From NCBI RefSeq assembly GCF_030811555.1, contig NZ_JAUSQZ010000001.1, positions 6,135,241-6,199,240 on the forward strand: a DNA stretch of 64,000 nucleotides. Direction: 5' to 3'. Positions 58,368 to 64,000 of the stretch are shown here, piece after piece. Below the pieces are notes generated by a model. The model worked only from the letters and a program-made list of their open reading frames with translations, did no database searches and was not told the origin of the DNA. Positions within the stretch are counted from its first letter, which is position 1. Each line of letters starts with the position of its first letter. The translations under genes and the position numbers were made by a program. Source of the DNA: Kineosporia succinea (GTDB taxonomy: Bacteria > Actinomycetota > Actinomycetes > Actinomycetales > Kineosporiaceae).

Positions 58368-58389
58368 GGTGTTGACCGAAGTCGACACC
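58368..58389. promoter_or_regulatory. Inverted repeat between CGNR regulator and epoxide hydrolase
   Basis: GGTGTTGAC-CGAA-GTCGACACC: 9-bp arms with one mismatch and a 4-bp centre in the 61-bp divergent gap. An A/T-rich TATAAGCGATATC lies beside it. Confidence 0.62.
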
Positions 58390-58406
58390 GGCTTTAGGTT
58401 TCAGGG

Positions 58407-59537
58407 GTGTCGAATACATCGAGTCCCCTGCTTCAGGTCGCCCCCGAAGAACTCGACGACCTGACCGCCCGCCTGCGCCGCACCCGGTTCGCGCGTCCGT
58501 GGCCCCTCGAGCCCTGGCGGGCCGGTACCGGCGGTGACGACCTGCGCCGCCTCGTCACCTACTGGGCCGACGGCTACGACTGGCGCGCGCACGAGAGGCG
58601 GATCAACGCCCTGCCGCACCATTTCGCCGACCTCGACGGCACCCCCGTGCACTATCTGCGCTACGACGCCGAGCGCGAGGGCGCCCTGCCGATCGTCGCG
58701 ACCAACGGCTGGCCCAGCTCGTTCCTGGAGATGACCGAGCTGGCGCAACGTCTTTCGAACCCCTCCCGGTACGGCGGCCGGCCCGAGGACGCGTTCACCG
58801 TCATCGTCCCGAGCATCCCCGGGTACGGTTTCTCCCCGCAGCGGCCGACTCTCGACGGAACGCCCACGCACGAGCTGTGGCACCGTCTCATGCGCGACGA
58901 GCTCGGCTTCACCCGCTACGGCGCGCACGGCAGCGACCTCGGCGCGGGCATCACGGGGCGCATGGGCCATGCCGAACCCCTCGTGGGCATCCATCTCACG
59001 GCCATCGACAACGCCCCCCGCCCCTTCGAGACCGAACTGACGGACGCCGAGCGCACCTACCAGCGCGCGTGGGCGAAGTGGGTGGCCGACGAGGGGGCCT
59101 ACGAACACCAGCAGGGCACGCGCCCGCTCACCCTGGCCCAGGGGCTGGGTGACTCCCCGGCGGGTCTGCTGGCCTGGATCCTGGAGAAGTACCGGGCCTG
59201 GAGCGACTGCGGCGGCGACGTGTCCACCCGCTTCAGCGACGACTTCCTGCTCACCCAGGCGTCGCTGTACTGGTTCACCGACACGATCTCGACCTCGTTC
59301 CGCCCGTACTACGAACGCGCCCGGGCCGGCAGCGTGCAGCACGTGAAGGTCGAGGTGCCCACCGCCGTGGCGGTTTTCCCGGCGGACCTGGGCGCCCCGC
59401 CGTTGCGCAGCTGGGCCGAGCGGATCTACCACCTCACCCGCTTCACCGAGATGCCCCGGGGCGGGCACTTCGCCGCCCACGAGGAACCCGAGCTGCTGGC
59501 GAACGACATCACCGCGTTCTTCCGGGAGCTGGGCTGA
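58407..59537 (+). CDS. Epoxide hydrolase (EHN + alpha/beta hydrolase)
   Basis: A 376-residue epoxide hydrolase of the same family as the one at 15932. NGWPSS replaces the HGWPG motif of the first, a change of the residue before GWP that may affect the oxyanion hole. The nucleophile is Asp177 (AHGSDLG) and catalytic His354 lies in GGHFAAHEEPE. It is away from the enediyne genes and next to a CGNR regulator, so it is more likely catabolic or detoxifying. The A/T-rich leader may be short. Confidence 0.9.
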   Translation: MSNTSSPLLQVAPEELDDLTARLRRTRFARPWPLEPWRAGTGGDDLRRLVTYWADGYDWRAHERRINALPHHFADLDGTPVHYLRYDAEREGALPIVATNGWPSSFLEMTELAQRLSNPSRYGGRPEDAFTVIVPSIPGYGFSPQRPTLDGTPTHELWHRLMRDELGFTRYGAHGSDLGAGITGRMGHAEPLVGIHLTAIDNAPRPFETELTDAERTYQRAWAKWVADEGAYEHQQGTRPLTLAQGLGDSPAGLLAWILEKYRAWSDCGGDVSTRFSDDFLLTQASLYWFTDTISTSFRPYYERARAGSVQHVKVEVPTAVAVFPADLGAPPLRSWAERIYHLTRFTEMPRGGHFAAHEEPELLANDITAFFRELG

Positions 59538-59565
59538 TCCGGCGCGCGGCGATCGGCAGTTCAAG

Positions 59566-59582
59566 TACAAGGTTTCTTTGTA
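59566..59582. promoter_or_regulatory. Operator TACAA-N7-TTGTA (copy 1)
   Basis: Inverted repeat with perfect 5-bp arms and 7-bp centre, 13 bp before the HTH regulator start. The same arrangement lies upstream of the flavohemoprotein gene (61629-61645). Confidence 0.75.
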
Positions 59583-59594
59583 TAAAATCGCGGC

Positions 59595-60272
59595 ATGGCC
59601 GAATCCACCTCCTCGCCGGGGCGTGCTGCGAAGGGGGCCGACTCGCAGCGTCCCGATGAGGCGCGCACCCGCCGCGACGAGGTCCTGGCGTCGCTGCGGG
59701 CTCGCCGGGAACCGGCGAGCATTGTCACCCTGGCCTCTGAACTGGGCTTTCACCCGAACACGGTGCGGTTCCACCTGGACGCGCTGACCAGTAGCGGTCA
59801 GGTGGAACAGGTCACGGTGCCCCGGTCCGGCCCGGGGCGGCCCGCACTGATGTTCCAGGCCCACCGCGGCATGGACCCGGCCGGCCCGCGTAACTACCAG
59901 CTGCTGGCCGAGGTGCTGGTGGACGATCTGGGCGACGACCCGGAGCCCGGCCGCCGGGCGCTGCGGGCCGGGGAGGCCTGGGGTACGCGGCTGGGACGGG
60001 CGCGAGCGGGAGCGGCCGACGGGACGGAGCCCCTGATCGGGCTGCTCGGCGAGCTGGGGTTCGCGCCCGAGCTGCGGGCCGGGGGAACCCAGGTGGGCCT
60101 GCACCACTGCCCGTTCCTGGAGCTGGCGACCGACCGCTCGGCCGTGGTGTGCCCGCTGCACCTGGGCATCGTGCGCGGGGCGATGGCCGAGCTCGATCCC
60201 TCGGTGCGGGTGGAGGGTCTGGATCCGTTCGTCGAGCCGGACCTGTGCCGTATCCGGCTCTCCCGCTCGTGA
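59595..60272 (+). CDS. Cys-containing HTH regulator (probable nitric-oxide sensor)
   Basis: A 225-residue winged-helix regulator. The HTH is VTLASELGFHPNTVRFHLDAL near residues 45-70, with the wing RSGPGRPALMF. The C-terminal half has Cys172 (HHCPF), Cys186 (VVCPLH) and Cys218 (DLCRIRL), three conserved cysteines that in related ArsR/SufR-like regulators hold an iron-sulphur cluster. It is convergent with the flavohemoprotein gene and shares an operator with it, so NO-responsive control is likely. ATG follows the operator closely, and the regulator probably represses itself. Confidence 0.85.
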   Translation: MAESTSSPGRAAKGADSQRPDEARTRRDEVLASLRARREPASIVTLASELGFHPNTVRFHLDALTSSGQVEQVTVPRSGPGRPALMFQAHRGMDPAGPRNYQLLAEVLVDDLGDDPEPGRRALRAGEAWGTRLGRARAGAADGTEPLIGLLGELGFAPELRAGGTQVGLHHCPFLELATDRSAVVCPLHLGIVRGAMAELDPSVRVEGLDPFVEPDLCRIRLSRS

Positions 60273-60315
60273 GCGAGGCATCCGAACGCTGGTGAGAACG
60301 GCCGGTGAGAACGAA

Positions 60316-60357
60316 GGACGCCGGGCGCGCGGGGAGGGGGCCGCGGGCCCGGCGTCC
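60316..60357. terminator. Bidirectional terminator
   Basis: Perfect 11-bp arms (60316-60326 and 60347-60357) enclosing an inner CGCGG/CCGCG stem (60328-60332 with 60341-60345), between convergent genes ending at 60272 and 60371. Confidence 0.85.
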
Positions 60358-60370
60358 GGTCTCGGAGCGG

Positions 60371-61576
60371 TCAGCCGGCCTGCTGCCAGGTGTCGGAGCC
60401 GAAGACCTCGTAGTGGATGCGGTCTTCGGGCAGGCCCCGTTGCAGCAGACCGGCCCGCACCACCTGCATGAACGGGACCGGACCGCACAGGTAGGCCTCG
60501 GCGTCCGGAGGCAGGGGGATGTCGGCGGTCGTCACGCGACCGGCACGAATCTCGGTGTGGTGCACGGCGTCCAGGGTTGTCGGGTCCTCGTACCAGACCT
60601 GGTGCCGGAAGTCCCGCATCCGGGATCCGTGGTGCAGCACCTCCGCCCGCAGCGGGTGACGCTCGGCGCTGCGTTCCGCGTGCACCATGACGACCGGGCG
60701 CTGCGGACGTGAACGGGCCAGGTGCCCGAGCATCGAGGCCATCGGGGTGATGCCCACGCCGGCGCTGATCAGCAGCAGGGGCGTGGTGCCGGGGGGCGGG
60801 GTGAGGTTGCCGAACGGAGGGCTGACCGGCAGCTTGCTGCCCACCGGGAAGTGGTCGATCAGGTGGCCCGAGACCAGGCCGTCGGGCCGGCCGTTCGTTC
60901 CGCGGACCCGGCGCACCGTGATCCGCAGCGAGTCACCGCCCGGGGCCCGGGACAACGAGTACTGCCGCAGCTGCCGGCCGCCGTCGGGCAGGTCCACCGC
61001 CACGGTCACGTACTGCCCCGGCCGGAAGTGGGGCGCCGCAGCGCCGTCCAGCGCCGTCAGGACGAAAGACACCGTGTCGAGCGCCTCCTCGTGGCGCTCA
61101 CTGATCTCGTAGTCGCGGAAGCTGCTCGTCGGATCGACGCCCTGCGTGGCGTACAGGCGGGCCTCCACCCCGATGAACCTGCAGGCCATCAGCCAGTAGA
61201 CCTCGTCCCAGGCGGCAGCCACCGTCGGGGTCAGCGCATCGCCCAGGACCGTGCCCACAGCGCGCATCAGGTAACGCCCGACCAGGGTGTACTGCTCCGG
61301 CTGGATGCCCAGCGAGGCGTGCCGGCCGGCCACCCGCTCGAACATGGCGTGCATGGGCGGCCCGGCGCCGATCAGGCTGAGCGCGAACCCCGCGACGGCC
61401 CCGGCCAGGGCCCGTTTCTGCTGACCGCTCGCCTGCGCGCTGCGGCTGAAAATGTTCCACAGCTCCGGGTTCTCGCTGAGCATCGAGTCGTAGAACTCGG
61501 ACGAGATCTCGTCCAGGTGGGCGGCGACGACCGGGGCGGTGGCGCGGATGACGGGTTCGTGAGCCGAGGACAGCAC
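60371..61576 (-). CDS. hmp: Flavohemoprotein (nitric oxide dioxygenase)
   Basis: A 401-residue flavohemoglobin converting NO and O2 to nitrate using NAD(P)H. The globin domain (1-140) has the distal Tyr29 (EFYDSML) and proximal His near 85 (GRHASLG). The FAD domain has RQYSLSRAPGG, and the NAD(P) domain has SAGVGITPMASML near 270 and EAYLCGPVPFMQ near 360. The ATG is located 52 bp after the operator copy at 61629-61645. It is the effector of the NO module with the Cys-containing regulator. Confidence 0.95.
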   Translation of the reverse strand: MLSSAHEPVIRATAPVVAAHLDEISSEFYDSMLSENPELWNIFSRSAQASGQQKRALAGAVAGFALSLIGAGPPMHAMFERVAGRHASLGIQPEQYTLVGRYLMRAVGTVLGDALTPTVAAAWDEVYWLMACRFIGVEARLYATQGVDPTSSFRDYEISERHEEALDTVSFVLTALDGAAAPHFRPGQYVTVAVDLPDGGRQLRQYSLSRAPGGDSLRITVRRVRGTNGRPDGLVSGHLIDHFPVGSKLPVSPPFGNLTPPPGTTPLLLISAGVGITPMASMLGHLARSRPQRPVVMVHAERSAERHPLRAEVLHHGSRMRDFRHQVWYEDPTTLDAVHHTEIRAGRVTTADIPLPPDAEAYLCGPVPFMQVVRAGLLQRGLPEDRIHYEVFGSDTWQQAG

Positions 61577-61628
61577 GGCGTTCTCCTCAGGGAGACCAGA
61601 TGGAGGCTGATTGCCTACCCCTTATTTA

Positions 61629-61645
61629 TACAAAACACAGTTGTA
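61629..61645. promoter_or_regulatory. Operator TACAA-N7-TTGTA (copy 2)
   Basis: Same perfect 5-bp arms and 7-bp centre as copy 1; arms extend by one base (ATACAA/TTGTAT). It lies 53-69 bp upstream of the flavohemoprotein start in an A/T-rich stretch likely to hold its promoter. Confidence 0.78.
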
Positions 61646-61804
61646 TTTATTCAAGTAGCGGGACGAACGCAGCGCTCGCTCTCGCGGCGGCGGAACGTCA
61701 TGAGGTGGCTGGAACGCCCACCTCTCGGCGCCCATGACCTGCCCCGAGTCTGAATCGCCGACGCAGCCACCGGCATGCGCGCCGCCATCGGGCACCATGG
61801 CCGG

Positions 61805-62237
61805 ATGCGCCTTCACGCCGACGAAGCCAGAGACCGGTTCGCCGCGGCCCGGGTCGCCCGCCTGGCCACCGTGTCGGGGGAAGGCGTGCCCCATCTGGTG
61901 CCCGTCACGTTCGCCGTGCTGGAGCGCCGGATCGTCTTCGCCGTCGACGACAAACCCAAGACCACCACGCAACTGCGCCGCCTCGAGAAACATCACGGCG
62001 CAACCGGCGGTGTGCCTGCTGGTGGACGAGTACCACGACGACTGGACCCACCTGTGGTGGGCGCGCGCCGACGGAGCCGCCACCATCCACGACAGCGACG
62101 AGGCCGCCGTCGACGCACTCGCCGCTCGCTACCCGGCCTACCAGGAGCGCCGGCCCTGCGGTCCGGTCGTGTCGGTCGAGGTGAGCCGTTGGAGCGGCTG
62201 GAGCTTCACCCCGCCCGACGGCCACCGATCGCACTGA
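61805..62237 (+). pseudogene. Frameshifted PPOX-class (F420-type, TIGR03668-like) oxidoreductase
   Basis: A split-barrel flavin/F420-binding protein of the pyridoxamine-phosphate-oxidase-like family, broken by a frameshift. From the ATG at 61805 one frame encodes ARVARLATVSGEGVPHLVPV through TTTQLRRLEK; the correct continuation (NITAQPAVCLLVDEYHDDW to RWSGWSF) is in the next frame, ending at 62237. Dropping one A in the AAA run at 61988-61990 restores a single 143-residue protein of normal length. Either a recent inactivation or a sequence error in a short homopolymer. F420 use is inferred from the family. Confidence 0.78.
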
Positions 62238-62289
62238 TGTCCTTTCCGCGGGCACCGCACGGGCTGAGGGCGGTGGTGGTTTCCGGCGT

Positions 62290-63822
62290 TCAGCAGGTCT
62301 CGGGCGCCGGTTGGGTGTACGGGTTGTAGGTGTAGTTCAGGTCGAACGGGGTGGCTGACCTGTGGTAGATCCGCATCAGCAGCGCCGGATCGGTAGCCAG
62401 TGCGCCGTGCGGCAACTGGTCGCTGTGGTCGTCCCAGCGCCACGGCGCGTTGGCGGCGTTCGCATTGAAATTGTCTCCCCGGAAGACGCCCCAGCTGGCA
62501 AAGGTTTTCGGGCAGTTGCGGTGCTGCCACAGCCCGCCGGGGGCGAAGATGCTGACCAGTTCGTAGTCGGGCTTGGCGATGTCCACGTCGTTCGGCACCT
62601 GACCGGTGGCTCCGGGCCAGTACTCGACGCGAGAACCGCTCACGTACCGGCCCAGCGGGGGCGTCCAGTCGTCTCGGTGGGCGACCCGGACGGCGTGTGA
62701 CTTGGGGTCGATGTCGATCAGCGGGCGGCGCGGGCCGACCGTGGGCATCGGGAACCCCACGGTGCTCCCGCCCCGCGTCAGGGGCTCGATCATCAGCCGG
62801 CCGTCGATGCTCTCGGTGAGCTTGGACAGTTCGCTGCCCTCGGGAGTGAACGAGAAGAAGTCGTGGTGAGCCACCGTGACCGCGGCCTGCAGCGACCCGA
62901 CGGGGGTGCCGTCCCGTTTCACCGTGAGCAGGACGCCCTCCATGTCGTTCTCGTGCTTGTCGTAGGTGTTCCAGCCCTGCGACTCCCAGTCTCGCGGGTG
63001 GTAGAACGCGTACAGCACGAACCAGTGCGAGGGGGTCTCGACCACGGAGAAGTAGGCGGTGCCCTTGAGCAGTTCCCGGCGGTCGGCGTTCTCCCAGTTG
63101 TTCCGGGTGTCCCAGTCCCCGTCGTAGTCCACCGGTGCCAGATAGTCCCAGTGCCTGGTCGGTGCCGTGCGCTGGAGAATGTACGGCGCCCAGTACGAGG
63201 CCACGAACCGGTCGTACGGGCGCTCGGTCACCACCGGAGGTGGTGGTGGCGGCGGTGGGAGCGGTGGTGCGGTGACGGACGAGAGCTCGGCGTACGCCGC
63301 CCGGACGTTCGAATCGCCGCCCTCCAGGGCCGTGAACCGGATCCGGAGGTCGTTCAGGCGCGCCTGCTCCAGTGCCGGCAGCGGGAGGGAACGCCACGTG
63401 TACCCCTGCCCGGAGGGGACAGTCGTGGTGGCGATCCCGGCCCCGAGGCTGACGGCCTCGACCCGCAAGCGGGTGCCGGCACCGGTATTGGCATAGAACC
63501 AGAGCACCGGTGTGGCCGTCCCGGCACCGATCGCGTGGTCGGCCAGGTGCATCTCGGTCACCCGGCCGGGCTGGGAGCCGTAGATGAAGTCGTCGTGCTC
63601 GACCGGTGCCGGCTGCCGGACGTCGTCGTCGACCGCCGACCAGGCCGGGCCGGTGGTGCCGGTCCACTGCCGCAGGACGTCGGCCGTCGGCCGCAGGACC
63701 ACCCGGGCCTGTGCCTGTGCCGGGCTGGACCCCGAACCGGTGGACGTCACGGTGAGGGCGACGGCGACGGCGAGGCCGACGGCGATCAGCCGGCCAGGAC
63801 GCATACGGATCCATCGAGTCAT
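62290..63822 (-). CDS. Secreted protein with poly-Pro linker, VPS62-like C-terminal domain
   Basis: A 510-residue exported protein. The signal peptide is MTRWIRMRPGRLIAVGLAV with a cut near AQAQA. The first domain (about 45-190) is beta-rich with no family recognised (HDDFIYGSQPGRVTEMHLADH). A run of eight prolines near residue 195 links it to a second domain, where DYDGDWDTRNNWENA, YAFYHPRDW, HENDMEG and YELVSIFAPGGLW resemble VPS62-like/DUF946 proteins; this is tentative. A Cys is the last residue. The ATG at 63822 follows GAGGGA; an upstream ATG at 63945 is unlikely. It is probably a cell-surface or secreted enzyme or binding protein. Confidence 0.7.
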   Translation of the reverse strand: MTRWIRMRPGRLIAVGLAVAVALTVTSTGSGSSPAQAQARVVLRPTADVLRQWTGTTGPAWSAVDDDVRQPAPVEHDDFIYGSQPGRVTEMHLADHAIGAGTATPVLWFYANTGAGTRLRVEAVSLGAGIATTTVPSGQGYTWRSLPLPALEQARLNDLRIRFTALEGGDSNVRAAYAELSSVTAPPLPPPPPPPPVVTERPYDRFVASYWAPYILQRTAPTRHWDYLAPVDYDGDWDTRNNWENADRRELLKGTAYFSVVETPSHWFVLYAFYHPRDWESQGWNTYDKHENDMEGVLLTVKRDGTPVGSLQAAVTVAHHDFFSFTPEGSELSKLTESIDGRLMIEPLTRGGSTVGFPMPTVGPRRPLIDIDPKSHAVRVAHRDDWTPPLGRYVSGSRVEYWPGATGQVPNDVDIAKPDYELVSIFAPGGLWQHRNCPKTFASWGVFRGDNFNANAANAPWRWDDHSDQLPHGALATDPALLMRIYHRSATPFDLNYTYNPYTQPAPETC

Positions 63823-64000
63823 CGGGCATCCCTCGGTGATCGTGATCGAGCTGATGTGAAGGCAGCCTGACCCACCGAGGACGGGGCCATGAGGAGTACT
63901 CGTGGGAAACCCTTCGCGGTCCCGCCTCGGACGTGGGTCACTCACGGGCCGTCCGTCGAAGAGGACGTCGTGGGACGATCCTCCGCCGGCCCCGTCCGCG
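63823..64000. other. Right-edge non-coding region
   Basis: The last 178 bases are upstream of the secreted-protein gene and presumably contain its promoter. I see no further gene start or clear repeat. Confidence 0.4.

Overview
The window is very GC-rich DNA with actinobacterial habits: many GTG starts, four-base start/stop overlaps, mycothiol-type DinB/MDMPI-fold proteins, an F420-type PPOX enzyme and many divergent regulator/enzyme pairs. I take it to be a chromosomal segment of a filamentous actinomycete; the genus cannot be read from it. No rRNA, tRNA, CRISPR array or insertion sequence was recognised.

1 to about 17.1 kb (possibly to 23.2 kb): the right-hand part of an enediyne biosynthetic gene cluster, cut by the left window edge inside a P450 gene. 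It holds a complete 1980-residue iterative enediyne PKS (KS-AT-ACP-KR-DH-PPTase, 8538-14480), the hot-dog thioesterase that releases its product (5092-5532), a DUF1702/UnbL-type gene, an SgcJ-type NTF2 protein, a flavin reductase, a GMC oxidoreductase with its small partner, a P450, an FAD monooxygenase translationally coupled to the PKS, and an epoxide hydrolase. The epoxide hydrolase, SgcJ-type and P450/small/GMC genes point to a nine-membered (C-1027-like) core. UnbU and UnbV partners are not in the window and should lie to the left. Two families I do not associate with enediynes (DUF2505-like and TIGR03084-like) are built into the operon.

17.2-23.2 kb: TetR and AraC regulators, a tiny STAS-like protein, an MDMPI-like protein, an acyl-CoA carboxylase beta subunit, and an AhpD-like protein paired with a His/Met-rich membrane protein.

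23.4-36.4 kb: a dense run of redox enzymes next to their own regulators (MerR/SDR, HxlR/RidA, MerR, an XRE regulator between two related quinone oxidoreductases, TetR/SDR, PadR/oxidoreductase), plus a small ABC exporter and an MFS drug-efflux pump. Several carry clear dyad operators, including a 17-bp palindrome repeated on both sides of the XRE gene.

36.5-39.8 kb: an unusual three-gene set made of an HTH protein with a membrane anchor and outside domain, a second bitopic protein, and a membrane-anchored P-loop GTPase, preceded by a 58-nt near-perfect palindrome. This is the least explained part of the window. 39.9-43.3 kb: a divergent pair of exported proteins (PQQ-type beta-propeller with a cupredoxin-like tail, and a ThuA-domain protein).

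43.4-56.7 kb: a catabolic locus around an IclR gene. Leftward: CoA transferase, citryl-CoA-lyase-like protein, QsuB-type dehydroshikimate dehydratase and shikimate/quinate dehydrogenase. Rightward: aldehyde dehydrogenase, TPP enzyme and a full branched-chain-amino-acid-type ABC importer whose LivM and LivG are fused. 56.8-64 kb: a seven-helix membrane protein, a CGNR regulator with a second epoxide hydrolase, a nitric-oxide-detoxification pair (Cys-containing HTH regulator and flavohemoprotein sharing a TACAA-N7-TTGTA operator), a frameshifted PPOX gene, and a secreted protein of unknown function.
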